From assembly GCA_910589415.1 (NCBI GenBank), contig OU342635.1, positions 9,858,001 to 9,922,000 of the forward strand: a DNA stretch of 64,000 bases. The letters are read 5' to 3'. The notes under the pieces are model-generated. The model saw only the letters and a list, made by a program, of their open reading frames with translations, did no database searches and was not told the DNA's origin. This document shows, in pieces, positions 35,861-49,638 of this stretch (its first letter is position 1; every line of letters begins with the position of its first letter). Made by a program: the position numbers and the translations under genes. This DNA is from Malachius bipustulatus (Eukaryota; Arthropoda; Insecta; Coleoptera; Melyridae).

Positions 35861-38860
35861 CGAGACACCTGTCTAAATTTAAAATAACATATCAAACATG
35901 AAAGCCATCTCTTAAAAATAATTACAATCCATTACAACTTGTAACCAAAGCCCCTACCAAGCCTGTAATATTCCCTCCAGAGCTCCCCCTAGCAAAATAA
36001 TAAGCTGTTTCGGTCTAACTCATTTCGGATTTTTTTTTACAATCTTGGAGATATATTTAGTCAAACTAATGAGCTTGAAGATAATAACTCTGATGAGTGA
36101 AGTTATGGTCACAATCCGCTTCTGCTTCCAGTCCAAATATTCCCACAGCCAGAATGCGGGATCGACGGTTATGACTAAATAAGTGTCCGTTCCTGGGATT
36201 TTGTCTCCTGTCAATCCTTTTCTTCGAGGTCATTCTTAATTCCATCCATCCGTTTCCGTTAGAGTCCTAGTACTACCTTTCTACAAATTCAGTAACACCA
36301 CTCGTCTTATTCTTTCCCTCCTGGTACGTTCATGTTCAGATGGGTTCGTTATTTCTGGTTCCAATCAGTCATCACAATAGCTGCTGCTGGGTTTTTTCTG
36401 TCAATCCTTTTTACTTGAGGTCGTTCTCAATGTCATCCATTTATCTCCAGTTTTTTTTTCAATTCAATCTATTTCTCTCAATTCTTCTTCCTCGTATTAC
36501 TATTTTATCGACGGTTGAAAATCATCAAGGCGCCGCGGCATTTGCCCACTGTTCTTGGCATCATGATAAGCTCCACGGTGTTGGATGGAGCTTAAGTCCA
36601 AGATACAGCAGCATTTTCTTACTGTTTATATCATTGGATCCATTACCTCTGGATCGTTACCTATTCTTCTTAGAACTTCGGTCGGAAGATTTGTGACTTT
36701 ATCAACCCAAAATATAACTAGAATTCTTCCTCAAATGCCTGCACTCTTAGAGCATCCGCTTTCTTCTATGTTCAACCTTCTATCCCACAACAAGGTAGAA
36801 AAAAAGTAGCACTTTTTCATCCTAATTCTCAAATAGATCAACCTCTTTTGAAAACTTTTCCTCAGTTTAATAAGGAATATTGATTTACCAATTTCGATTC
36901 GCCATCATGTTTATGAATTAATGGAGTAGAATAAGTTAATGAAAATGTTACCTTAAGAAAAAAATTCAATTTTCCCAGAAATGTTTTATCACTCCATTTC
37001 CCATTAGAATGAAGTATAGTAGGCCTTCATTGCCTGGCTTGTAGTACAGCATGTAATGGCCTACTATGATCGTTCATCATCCATCCAAGGCCCACTTGAT
37101 GTATTGTGTAGGGGCTGTAATGTCACATCCACCCCTTCTATAGCCGACGTAGCTTTGAGGGCGGAGATTTCATGACGAATTATTATAACACATTTTATGC
37201 TAGATAAGAGGAAACAAACCAATGAGTGGTAAAAAGCTTCAATAAATCGTGGGAATTAAGTGTTTCAATCTCGCACTGCTCGGATCGACACGGCTTGAAT
37301 TTATTTTTTATTATTCAGAATTATTGTTTTCATTAAAAATTTAATCAACTGTCAAGAAGAAGTGATAATTCACAATTTGGTTTTCCGAGATTTCTTATCA
37401 AATTCAAACAGAGGGATAAGGAATCCAAGACATTGCACAGGAATGTTTGCTGAGGGAAATTAGGGGAGTCCCCACAGTATGTTAACAGGGGTTAATGGAG
37501 TAATCGATGTTTGCATTTAGTAACTACTCTCCCACTATCCGCTGTTCTATTAAGTTGCGATGCACTGACGACATCAGGAAAACAATTGGAACGGAATTTC
37601 AATCTAAATTAAAGGTTTTTCCGGATCAACTCTAGGAATTGAAGTTTGAATTAACTTCCCATTTGCATTCAATATAAGTCAATTTTTCACAATTGATTAA
37701 TTGCTTATTCGAGAGCCACCATCAAGTAAGTGTATTTGTTTCAGTGGAAATAAAATTACAACTTGCTTAAAAAAATATTTACACTCCAAGTAGAAATCGA
37801 TAATGAGATTGCAGAGGAATATATTACTTAGGTTTTACATGGATGACAAATATTTTACCAGACATCACTTTTATTACATAAATATATTATATTTACAACA
37901 AAAAATTGATCTTACCATTTAGATAATTGCTTCGATAGTGGTTGAGTTGATTTTTTTTGTCAAATAATGACCCTTTTATGAGAACCCTTGAGCAGAGTGA
38001 CGAGCGTGAAGCAAATTTAGTCATCTTATGACTCCTTTATCATTTATTATTTAGTAGTGAAGGTTATCCACAATCATAATATCAATTCAATGGCAGTCGA
38101 TTATGTTTGCTTGGAAATTGATGCCAGTAACAGGGAAACGAATTTTCAGACCTCTGATACACTATACCTGTTTGTGAACAATACATAAGCTACCGCAAGC
38201 TTTTCCTGACGTTCTAAGCTCTTCGGATTATGCAAATCATCCTTTCATGTTGCTCGGCTTTCATTATTTTTGATTCTGCAGTCAAGCGTTGGAAATAAAA
38301 ATGTTTATCTTGAAACAATAAAATCAAGTCACACCATAAAAGAAACGAGCTCTTCATTAAGAAGTTCTGGAGCCAGAAAAAAAATGTTAGGAGAAACGGA
38401 AGGAAATATCTAGAATAGAAATCTGAAGAATGACAATATGTATCATGTGAACATTCGAGGGGAGCTATTCCAGAAAGTTTTTACGTTAATCAGTAACATA
38501 CAGAAACCTCACTAATTGAAATTTATCTCTCTATAGGATATAACGGTGATATTTGGTGGAATCTTCTGAGATTTGACAAACAATCTCTCCAAAGATATCT
38601 TATCATTGAAGCAATCAAGATTTTGAATGGACGTATGTCGGAAAGTTGTAATCAACGACACTTCAGATTCTGTGAATTTTTTAACATGATGAGTATTTTC
38701 CGAACATTTGTGAATGAATTTCCTGTTCAATGAATTTCTGGACAACTGAATTTTGGTCGGTAAAGTTCTGAAATCCAATAGAAAATCTGTGCTTTTTATA
38801 TCAGATACATGTTTTTTTTATCTACTTGAATCAGCCCTTCTGATGACAGATGGTGCAGTC
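35861..38860. other. Unassigned region
   Basis: No recognisable protein or RNA. A 118-codon plus frame at 36340-36696 is hydrophobic but overlaps other frames and has no family signature. Confidence 0.3.
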
Positions 38861-39930
38861 TTCCAGCATCAGAGCAGTCACAGATACGTTCATCAGTGCC
38901 AGCATCCCAATATAACGGCAAGGAAGCTGAAAAAGGTGGATCGTATGATGCGGGTTGCAGTAAGGCGCATGTTCTCGTATGACAGAATGAGTGGCATGAA
39001 GCTAAGGGAGTTTAGCACAATAAGCTCATGAGGCTGATGTGCTTCCAGCGATCCTGGATCAGACGGCCCTAGGAGGAAAAAAAAGAGATTTATCTCATAA
39101 CCTTCCCATGTTTCAAACGCAGCCTACCATGCCCAACTGAAAGCCAGAGGAATCGGGATCTTCAAGAGCGCTCATCGTATCTCGCCTAAACTTGACATAG
39201 TATTGGCGCTGTTTGAGGGATGGGTCGCTAGGTTACACCGCATGATCTCGGCGAACATGAGCAGCAAGGAATTGATCCATCTGGAAACTTCGGAACAGTT
39301 ATCGAACAGCTGGTGGGGAAACAGTGTGAGCCAGGTATGCGACTATCCTGAGTTTATTGAGCTTTGGCCGAGCTTCTGGACTGGTGGAAAATACATGTTA
39401 GCCTTCCAGTTATGCAACTGGAAGAGACTCAATATGTTACCTACCTGGACGATACCTACGAACCCACCGACGAAGCGAGATGTAGGGCCGGCTGCGCAAA
39501 GCAAGAGAGATTATCTCACTTTTTTCAGCAGTGTTGGGTGACGCGTGACCTCCGTATAGAGCGGCACGACCAGTGGGGAAGCTCACGAGCTTGGGTGTTC
39601 GCGGCGGTTGGTCCACCAACGTTGAGCCACAGATCAGGTCAGCAGCGGGTCTCCTGCGAAAGCCTGATCTAGTTTTTATCAGGGATAACATGCACCCTGA
39701 TAATAACCGATGTTGTTGTGTGGGAAAGACCGGTGACGTTAACATCTGCCTGGCTTCACAAACAGGCGTACTACTCCGGACCGCACTTCATCGAAGCCGT
39801 CCGCCGCAAGTACGGAGAACAGAATCAGATCAGGGTGCTGCCGTTTATAGTCGGCGCCAGAGGTGCACTGGCAAATTCACCTGAAGCATATTGTCCGCAT
39901 TTCTCTGAGAGGGGGCACCGTATGCCATAA
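38860..39930 (+). pseudogene. R2-clade-like non-LTR retrotransposon, carboxyl end
   Basis: Blocks in several frames follow the order seen in R2-type proteins. First comes KLKKVDRMMRVAVRR near 38930. A CCHC zinc motif follows (CRAGC ... HFFQQC, then WVTRDLRIERHDQ) near 39480-39560. Then comes a restriction-like endonuclease domain, with RSAAGLLRKPDLVFIRD (39630-39690), HFIEAVRRKYGEQNQIRVLP and GARGALANSPEAY (to 39890). The PD of 'KPDLVF' is kept. At least three frameshifts split the sequence, and the reverse transcriptase core is missing. The usual 28S rRNA target is not present around it, so it is a dispersed, truncated copy or a non-28S clade member. Confidence 0.8.
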
Positions 39931-42900
39931 GCTTTCGTGCGAGTGCAAATCTCCATATTTTACTGGATAATTATGAAAAAGAAAGCGGTGTGTTTGGAAA
40001 TATCGACAGTTTGTCCCGTTACTGATGACTAGGATTCTCACAAAAGCGATATAGTCATACGGAAGTAGCTCCCCGTTAATCCAGAAATGATGTGGAAAGA
40101 CGCTAGCCGGGCTGGCTGACAAGAAAACGGTGCCAGAAATATGGATTTGTGCATGTTCAGGTAAAACGGGTAGAGATCTGGCAGATCAATACTTGCTATA
40201 CGCTTGTGACCAGAAAAAACTTTTGAGAAACGGAGCCTCTGTTCTTGGTATGTTCAAATTGTGGCTATTAGGGAATGGGCCTATGGATCTAAAATGGTTT
40301 ATTGATGAGTATTTTAAGAGTATCTGCAGATTGTTCCACCAGAAACAGACTGACCATGCAACATTATCAAATTAAACCAAAGGAAAGTTTTTCTGGTAGT
40401 TGAAGTGCGGCGGTCTCAACATTATAACAGGCACTCATAACTTTTAAGGCCAGAGGGAAACCAGTGAGTCCCAAATGCGGAAGAGTTGAAAAATCTTCCC
40501 ACAAAAATGGATACGGTGGGAATATATGATGCCCGGTTCTTACACATTTTCCAGAATTTGAAAATTTTGGTTTTTGTCTCATGTAATATCAGAATAAAAA
40601 GGAACGATTAGGACTTATCAGAAATTAGTATATTTATGACATTGATTCTTTCTTCTTTCGAAATTTTCATGATAGATTCCTGCAACATCTCTTAATTCTT
40701 CTCACCAGGATGATAGAGGGAAAGGATGATGTAAGTACAAAAATAAAGATGAAACTTTTCCAAGATGTAAATCTTGGAAACTTTATTTGTTTAAAAGCAA
40801 TTGTTGCTTACAATTTAGACTCAAGTCATACAAGTCGCTTGCGTGAGGGGAATTTCCTGAATAACTTCTGATAAGATTAATCCTTCCGTCGCGACGTCCT
40901 TTCTTGTAAAGCGCCAGCCGGCTTAGGAGACAATCAACTTGCAAATCCCCCAGATGAGGCCAATTCTTAGCAACTATTTCCAATTTGCGAGTTCAGAGAT
41001 TGCAAGACAGAGTTCACGCTCGATTTGTTTTGTTGATGCCCCTCGTTTATGAATATAGCAAACAAGTTCCGAAAAGTAAATCACCTATTTATAACCTGCA
41101 TCCGATAATCGATCCTGCCGCTCTGCGAAATTAAATTTAAATATTTAAACAGGTGTTAATAAATTATTTGTTAACTATAAAATCGTGCTCAAATTTATAG
41201 AGTTCCGGTAATTTATTAAATGATTTCGCGGTTTGACCTAGCCTGCTGTCAAGCTATTTCCACAGCCCGAAATTGTTTAAGAGTGTCGTGCCATTTTCAG
41301 CACCTGACCATGCTGACCTCATGAACTTTTCACACGTTTCCGGACTGATGAATACACACATATATACGATTAGGGAGTGGGAGGCATTGATTGTTGTTAC
41401 CTCTCAGTTTCTGTAATTTCCTGGAGTTTATAACTGGTATAAACATGTCACTACAGTATCAACATGTCACTACAATAATCGACATCACTCTGGGGTAATT
41501 TACTGGATAATTAATAACAAATTGAAAAATATTGGAAAATTAATCAATTTTGAAAATGGTATTTAATTTTAACTTGAAGTTATGTACTGAAGAATTTTTT
41601 CAATTGATTCTTCATGGAAAAAAGAAGTCAGCGCTGAAGTAATTGATTATAAGTGAAGTGAGCTTCGTCGAACTCTCTACATAGCACCCCACTTAGGGTT
41701 CATGACGTAATCTCAATAATCTATCATTGAGTGATTAAATTTTACTAGGTACTTTCCCTTATCGGAACTCTAGAAATATTCCCGAATATAATTTCTGATA
41801 CATTGAAAAATCTCTTCCGGAATTCGTCAAACTTAATAAGTATTCCAAGCAGATACTTCCAGCTGAATGCTTGCTAAAAAAGGGACAGTGAAAAATTCGA
41901 TGCAGCATTAAACTTTTCAATTTCCAATTCTGATCATGATATTTAAATATACGTCTACAGTAAAGCATTCGCGATACGGTATGGCCCCAGAATTTGCCAT
42001 ACTCGAACCGGCGTTGCCAAATTGTCTGATCGATAAGTCAAAATCAGCCCCTCACAAACCTCCCATACACCTAGAAATAGAACTGACTAGTTTATTATCG
42101 AAGATATTCCTTCCATTGCGCGTCTCGTTCTTAGGTAGACGTGACTTATAAGAGAAATAAATTGGCAGCACCGCGCTCCGATGGAGAATTCCGTTCACGA
42201 TGTGGTATTCGGACCTGGTACGTGACGATAATTAAATATAAAACACCAATTAGACATCTCAGAAGAGATGAATGCTAAGAAGTGAACAGAAAAGGAACCA
42301 ATTGCATTCCGCGACTACATGCAACGAATATTAAAACTTGTATAGTGATCCAATTAAAACTTCCAACAGGACCATTCCATTCTTCACTTCTCCAACTTCT
42401 CTGTTAAATAAATCATTATTATCCATAATAACTGGGACTGAATAGAGATTTATCGGATTTAACTGCAGCTGCAACTTGAAATTAGACATTTTTAGTAATT
42501 TTTTCAAACTATTAACGGACGTGAATATCTTTTAATTTTTTCTACTACCTAATAAAACTATTACTCATTTTTGAGGAATTAAACTTAATATCGCTCGAAT
42601 TTATTGTTTTAGTGGGATGAGACAAAATAAATGGAGATACTAAAGAGTTGAAGATATAGGATCTTGAGGGACACCAGATCAAGAGAATTTCTAATATTCA
42701 GCAGATTTGTATCTAACACCATCAGCATTCAACAAAAAGAAAACATAATAATTATTAAAGGATTTTTAGTAAGATCAATTAAACATTAAAAGTATATGAC
42801 ACTACATAGACAGAATAAGAGATAATAAAAAAATTACGGGGACTTAGAAAAAAGAAGAAATTTCCGAGATTTATCAGGCATATTTTAATGTCAGGTTTAA

Positions 42901-43108
42901 GCGTCGCAGTTGTTGTTAGAAAGGCCGGAGAGTACATAAAAGAAATTACTAGAGGAGGTAATTTCCTCTTCAAGGTAAACATTGTACCCTGAGGAACACC
43001 TGGTCTAGTAAAAGCTTATTGTTTATCATAATAGGCTATTGGTTATGTCCTAAAAAAAAAGGGCAATAAGGCACTATCGAAAGAGCTTGTATTTTATGAC
43101 TCGTTCAA
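39931..43108. other. Unassigned region
   Basis: No recognisable gene. It may include the 3' untranslated part of the R2-like element (to about 40400). GTAAACATGTCACTACA-type words recur near 41450 and 41465 as a minor local duplication. Confidence 0.3.
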
Positions 43109-43690
43109 GTGGTCATTAAGGATTAAAAAATCATGAAGTCTTATTAAATTAGAGTGTTAAAATCGGAGATCGGGGAAACACCCCTTTTAATTTTTTTGTT
43201 TTTTTAACTACGACACCTTGAAAACGAAGCAAAATTCAGGTATACTTAGTAGGGATTTTTTATAGGTAATGAGATTTTACAAGTTTATAATAAATTTAGA
43301 AAAAAATTATTTTCTCAAAAAAATTCTAAAAAGTAACAGCAAAAAATGCTGTTTTGGCAAAGAAACCACTGAACTCTAAACGCGCTTAAGATTTTGATAA
43401 ATAAATTTGGAAAAAATTTCTTTTCTCAAAAAAATTCGAAAAAGTAACAGCAACAAATGCTGTTTTGACAAAGAATTAAATTAGAGGGCGATAATCTTAG
43501 GTAGGGGAAACACCCCTTTATGTTTTTTTTTAACAACACCTCGAAAACGAAGTAAAATTCAGGTATAGTTGTAGGAATTTTTTATAGGTGATGAAATTTT
43601 ACAAGTTTCATTAATAAATTTAGAAAAAATTTATTTTCTCAAAAAAATTCGAAAAAGTAACAGCAAAAAATGTTGTTTTGACCAAGACCA
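43109..43690 (+). repeat. Locally duplicated repeat block
   Basis: A segment beginning TTAAATTAGAG and GGGGAAACACCCC starts at about 43144 and again at about 43467. A GTAACAGCAAAAAATGCTG-type hairpin word occurs three times (about 43335, 43446 and 43652). The left edge around 43109-43220 is mirrored in inverse at about 44600-44757, so this block and that arm form a diverged foldback of about 1.65 kb. Confidence 0.65.
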
Positions 43691-44348
43691 CGTGACTTTG
43701 AGACTTTTTTTACATGATTTCGATAAATATAAGTATTAAAACAGAACCATACAATCCCAAATTGAAGAAAATTTACGGCACCTACCTTGTCGTTAAGTAT
43801 CTGCAGCAGATTCTGTAGGGCCCCAGGAAGTCTTCTTTCACTCATCCAGAAAGTAAATGCGACCAGTTTGTCGAACTGTACCAGTTGAAAACCCGAAAAA
43901 AAATAATAATTATTTACACAATTATAAATTATGAGGTTTAAACATTATATAATTGCTAAATAATGTTTTATGCAACTGCGACTGAAGAAAAAAAAAATTA
44001 TCTGCATCAGTATAGATTGCAGCCTACCCCTTTTTTGGAAAAAGCTAAATAAGACCTTCCTGCTTTTCAGAAAACTATCAAAAAGTGCTAAATTTCCTCT
44101 TGCCCAATCACCGCCAACACGCGACGCCATCAAATACCATGGCTTAAGAACATTATTTTCAAATGCAGCAGTGGAATGGTAATTAATCATTTAAATCCTT
44201 TAGACAGGGGTTGGAAAAAATCACAAATTGGATTCATTGCGATTAGCTCAAATCAACCTCCTGCGCCAGACATTTTTTTCAAGAAAGTGACTTGCGGATA
44301 TACCACAGGTTAAAATTAGTATAAAAACAGTATAAAACAGGTGAAAAA
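43691..44348. other. Interior of the diverged foldback, no gene
   Basis: AT-rich sequence between the arms; no recognisable protein or repeat partner. Confidence 0.3.
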
Positions 44349-44465
44349 AAATTTAGACACTCTCGAACATCGAAGAAGAGTAGCTGACCTGAGTGTGTTT
44401 TACAGATATTTTAATGGAAAGTGTTCAAAAGACGTGGCCTGCTTGAAAAGACGTGCATGTGCATT
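44349..44465 (+). pseudogene. Non-LTR retrotransposon 3'-end scrap
   Basis: The frame reads LDTLEHRRRVADLSVFYRYF then NGKCSKDVACL, the conserved post-RT region of CR1/Jockey-like elements. It is related to the scrap at 35571 but without its deletion. It is embedded in the foldback at 43109-44757. Confidence 0.65.
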
Positions 44466-44599
44466 TTCCATAAAAAAAATAAAAAAAAGTTACCAAAATT
44501 TAATTTTGGCTTTTTTCGAATTACTTTTACGAATATTTTTGACACAGGAAATTTTTTTTATTTTTAAAATAAACTATTCCCATGAAAAATCTCATTACC

Positions 44600-44757
44600 A
44601 ACAAAAGAATTCTTTACAACTATAACATAATTTCGCTTTGTTTTCAAGACAAAATTGAAAAACTGAAAGGGGTGCAGTTTCACCCCGATCTCCAGCTTCC
44701 ACCCGTTAATTTGGTAGCACTCTGCGACTTTAATCCTTAATCACCATTTAAGGGATT
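44600..44757 (-). repeat. Inverted partner of the 43.1-43.3 kb repeat arm
   Basis: It includes the complements of the GGGGAAACACCCC-like and TTAAGGATTAAA blocks found at 43109-43220. Identity is moderate, so this is an old copy. Confidence 0.5.
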
Positions 44758-46529
44758 CATAAAAAAACCTTCTTGCGCATCAATCGCAGAAACAGTGTAT
44801 TTTTATGCGATTCAACTATGAAAATTTTTGCCGCCTTTTAAATTGGCTTTCTGAATTTTTCAATAGTCAGGTCGAATTTGCGTAGAGGTTTACTGATTTT
44901 TACACATAATAAACCAAAAAAAAATTGGCAAAATTTAACAATTTCGTCTCTTGTCCTATATACCCGCCACTGACTAACTTTAAAAAGTTACAGGCGAGTT
45001 CTGAAAACCGAACATTTGAAATTTTGGAGAAATAAACATCATGTAAAAAAACTCGAATAACTCCGCCATTTCTCTTATTTCCTTCTTTAAATTTTGGAGA
45101 GTTACAAGCTATTAGTGTAGTTGTCTACTCCGAAAATTTCAGGTAAATTCCCTCAAAAATGTGCTCATAATCAATTAAAGAAATTTAGCCATTTTTACCA
45201 TTTTCTTACCCACGCCACTAGCTTACTAATGAAAATAATAAAAATTTTATTGCATTAATTCAAATTTCAAATCATTTTAATCCAATCTTGTTAAAACAGG
45301 TTTGTAGGAGTTTTTATTTTCTGCAATTGGGGTTGGCAGGAGCAGTCATATCTGCATGGGTGGTCCTGCCCGAGCCGAGCGCGATGAAAACGGTGCGCTG
45401 GTCTGGTGCTGGTGCTGGTTTTAAATCAAGCAGTCCCGGGTCTGAATATTACATTCAATCGTTAAGTTATTAAACAAGCCTTTAATTGTCATCCTCACTA
45501 TTTTATTGTGAAAAGTTTTCTTTCTATATTGCTTATACAGGGACTAAAAAATAGCCCTTTTCCCTAAAATTCAAAAAGCCGCCATTTTGAAACGGCTCGA
45601 TCGATTTTGCTCAAAAAATGCAATACTAGACCACTACTTGTGGATAATATCTTCCTACTATAAAAATTTCAGCCTCCTAGATTGAAAACTGCTACCAGAA
45701 AACCGTGCCACAGGACCGGATGTTTCGAAATTTTAAAGGACACCCTGTAGAAGTAACGCGACTTTTGAAAAATTTTTCAACGAAAATTTAACGTCATCCC
45801 AAAGTTTCACAAGAGTAAAAAATTTCTTCCACTAATCTTGAAAGATGAAGCTACTAGAGCGTTTTTAAAATTTTAGAGAAATTTACATCATGTAAAATAA
45901 ATTTAAATATCTCCGCCATTTTTTTTATTTGATCCTTGAAATTTTTGAAGATTAAAGAGTATTAGTATAGTTGTCTACTGTAAAAATTTTAGTTCAATTC
46001 CTTCAAAAATGTGCTCAAAAACTGTTATAGAAATTAAGCCATTTTCACTCTTTTCCTACCCACGCCACTGGCTTATTAATGGAAAAAATTGAAATTTTTT
46101 TACATTAACTCAAATTTCAATTAATTTTCTTTCAATCCTGTTAACTTGATGTGAAAGTTTTTTTGCCATCTTGCTCATACAGGGATTCAAAAAATAGTAA
46201 ATTTTCCGAAAATTCAAATGGTCACCATTTTGAAACGGCTCGGCCGATTTTGCTCAAGTGCAATACCAGACCACTCCTTGTGGACATCTTACTCTCACAA
46301 AAATTTCAGCCCCCTAGATTGAAAACTGCGGCCAGAAACCGTGCCTCAAAGTCCGGATTTGGGGAACTTTGAAAGGACACCCTGTAGAAGTAACGTGACT
46401 TTTGGAATTTTTTTCAACGAAAATCTAAAGTCATTCCCAAGCTTTACAAGAATCCAAAATGTCGTTCACTAATCTTGAAAGATAAAGCTACAGGAGCGTT
46501 TTTAAAATCGAAAAATCGTGATTTTGGAG

Positions 46530-46565
<36 letters not shown>

Positions 46566-46699
46566 TGGGCAGGTGAATTTTGGAAAACCACTTTTTCGTG
46601 ATCTGGGGGTCATGATCGGTGGACATTTGATGAGTTTGGGTGATTTTCGAAAAGTGATGTCGTCCTCAATAGTGTATTTTTTTGTTAAAAAATACACTA
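44758..46699 (+). repeat. Repeat family A, third copy
   Basis: It starts with the same ACCTTCTTGCGCATCAATCG as the copy at 600. It keeps the internal repeat structure, the ACACCCTGTAGAAGTAACG block, the AT microsatellite (46532-46563) and the conserved terminal module. It ends in the palindrome at 46670-46699. It is more diverged from the 600-4182 arms than these are from each other. It carries an extra segment of about 190 bases at 45295-45482. Confidence 0.8.
45295..45482. other. Insertion in family A copy 3
   Basis: This stretch is absent from the two other copies at the corresponding place. It is GC-richer, includes a GCTGGT trinucleotide-type run, and is bordered by similar TTAAAAC/ATTAAAC words. 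Its origin is unknown. Confidence 0.5.
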
Positions 46700-47557
46700 A
46701 AAAAACTCTCTTGATAGTTCCTTTCTATAAAGTCATAACCAATAGCCTCTTAGTAAATATCGACAAACAATTCATCAGAGAGAGTCACAAAGGTAGTAAG
46801 CATTTTCTCAATCAAGAACCTTCACATGATGCTCCACGAGAGGGTTAAGTACGAAAAGTGAAGGTATGGACGATAAGGGTTTTGCACCCCAAGGGCACCA
46901 CTACTCCAATCAATCTCATAATAAATTTTTCATAAACATTCAAAAAAGCCACACCTCACCACAACAAGACCAAATCTTAAACAACTGCAAGAGCGAGAAG
47001 ATAGGATTAAAAAGATAGGTTGTAATGTAGAACCTTGAGAGGCACCCATAGTAATAAATTAACGATACTCTCGTGGATTCAATTTTCATTATAAATTATA
47101 GCTCCAATATTTAACAAAATTCAATAAAAGTTGATAACAGTGCTCTGTGGCTGACAATAATTATTATACAATAGAAGATATCCTTCTTATTTTTTCCTTA
47201 CCATATTTGTTCACGATATGTCACAGAAGAATCCTGCAGTATTTTTGTCATACACAACATGAGAGGGAGATAATGTGGAAAAAATTAACAGCACAGGTCA
47301 ACTTTTAGAGGGTAAAAGAGCAAGAGGAAGACCGCCACTTATAAATGCGCACTTAGAGATGGAATCACGATTTCCAATGCTACGAATTTTTTTTTTTAAC
47401 ATTACAATGACGTTAATAAACAGTTGAGTTCCTAGATTATATCTTGACTTTAATAATTATGATCAGAATTATGAAACAAAATCTCCAAATTCAAATCAAA
47501 ATAAAATATAATACATAATAGATGTATATGAATAAAAGCGCAAACGTGGTGTGTCAC
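46700..47557. other. Unassigned AT-rich region
   Basis: No gene, RNA or clear repeat boundary. Confidence 0.3.
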
Positions 47558-47761
47558 CCTCCAATCTCCCACAGGAGTATCAGGAGTTACCGATCCCCCC
47601 GAGTCGCACTCGAAGCCACCAGGCCTGGAATATTCCTCATCCTGCGGGAATAATAATTCACCAAGTCCGGTGATATTCTCCGGACGAGCTGTCTGAAGTG
47701 ATAATGTGGCAGGAGACTCACTCCTCTGCATAAGAAGTTGTTGATCCAAATTGTGGGTCGA
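47558..47761 (-). CDS. Possible orphan internal exon, gene not recognised
   Basis: Exactly 68 codons stay open between an acceptor ending CTAAG (at 47762) and a GGTGAC donor (47557). The residues are varied and protein-like: STHNLDQQLLMQRSESP, ARPENITGLGELLFPQ, SGGSVTPDTPVGDW. Composition is clearly richer in G+C than the flanks. No signal peptide or known domain is seen. It lies about 0.5 kb downstream of the P450 gene on the same strand and could belong to a different gene. The alternative is a retroelement scrap. No family is recognised. Confidence 0.35.
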
Positions 47762-48114
47762 CTTAGAACGAAGAGTTGCATAAATTAAATGATGATACGG
47801 TAGGCATAGTGGGAAATCCTTACATCTTAACCACTGGAGCTGCTACTTGGGGATTGTTTCGAAGTTCTCGAGTGAATGCTTTGACCGCGATCATTTAGCA
47901 TGTTTATTAATAATACCCTTAAAGCACCCTAAGAGGTTGCAATGGTGAGTTGTATTATCTGAAAGGAGTTTATTCAAGGGGAGTAAATTATATTACAATA
48001 TAATATGACCAAAACGAATTTCTTTGTAGACGAAGAGAGGTAGTGTTCGATACGTTAAAATACCTAGTGACAGGTGCTAGATTTGAGACGTTTAACCAAA
48101 AGATACTTGGATAA

Positions 48115-48126
48115 ATTTTATTTAAT
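48115..48126 (-). terminator. Candidate polyadenylation signal of the downstream P450 gene
   Basis: AATTAAATAAAA on the minus strand, about 130 bases past the stop codon; it contains AATAAA. Confidence 0.4.
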
Positions 48127-49638
48127 TATTGTTAATTAATATTAATAAATAAGAGCCAGTGATTTAAGTACTTATACTTAAGTTTAAATCTATATAACAG
48201 ATAATAAGTCTCCAAAATCACACATTGAAGTATATAAGGCAAGTAATGTTACAAATCAATCTGCCTTGTGATTTTTTAACGATTTTAATCCCACCCATAT
48301 CCCATTCTTTGCCAAAGGGACAAATCCACTAGCCAGCTTCAAAGGAATTTCAGTTTTCTCTACTGGAACAAACTGGAAATTGTCGATCAGATAGAAGGCG
48401 GTGATCTTAGCAACAAGCACAGCCCATCGATTACCAATACACATTCTAGGACCAACACCGAAAGGTGCGTAAGTGTACGGATTGACGCTGCCTCTATTTT
48501 CTTCACTGAAACGGTCAGGGATAAATTTTTCCGGTTGTGGGAAGTATCGCGGATCTGCATGGAGTCCGGCAACAGGTACCCAAACCATGTCACCCACTTT
48601 CAAATGAACCGGCTTCTCTCCAGGTCTTTCAGGTTCGATTGTGTAAGGTTTGGCGACAACTCGGTCCAGATGAGAGTTTGGTATCTTTCTCAATGATTCT
48701 AAAATCAGATGAATTAATTTTCAGAGTTCGCAAGGATAATAGCTGAATTTGCTTACCAGTTATCACCATGTCGAGGTACTTCATTTGCATAAGAGCGGAA
48801 TAATTTATCTTCCCATTATTTTTGCCGAGTGCGTCCTTTATTTCTTTTCTGAGGCGGTCTTGAGCATCTTGGTCCACAGTCAATTCGTAGATCATAAAAC
48901 ATAACAGTACTGAAGTAGCACTGAATCCAGCAAGGAAGAAGATCAGTGCCTGAGCTGTAATATCTCCGAGACCAAGTTCTAGGTGTTTTCCTAATTTCCG
49001 GAGTATCTTCTGATTTGGATGTGGAAAAACTTGTGTCTTTTACATCTTCCTCAGCTTCTAAGGGGTCGTTATTGGTACCTCGACGTGCTTGCATTAGAAG
49101 TTGTATCATGTCAGGACGAATGATGCCTTCACGTTCTCTTACTGATATTGTTTCGCTCACCATGGCGTCTAAGAACTTATAAAGACTTCTTGGGAATATT
49201 GGGCATTTGAAGAACTGTAAATAATGATTATATAACGCTTACATCATAACATCATCATAACACTTACCAATAGTAGATTGGTGAACATATTTTTGGATAG
49301 GTAACTGGCTATTTTGAATGTTTGCCACAACGACATGACAGAAATTTTCTCAACTTGCTGGTAGAACTCGTTGGTTGTGTTCTTGAATGAGTCGATTTTG
49401 ATTCCAAAAGCAGTTGTTGCGATGCTGTTGGTCGTGAATTTTTCGGTGACATTTTTCATTTCAACCGTTTTCACGTTATTCTCATCTCCCTTCAGACCTT
49501 GCAGATATTCTACGAAGTTCTCAGCACAATCAGCGATTAGTGGGAACATGAGCTTTATCTTTCCAGATGAGAAAGTTGGACTCAAGGTCGCTCTCATATC
49601 CCGCCAACGCTGTCCTGACAAAAACAAAAAAACAAAAA

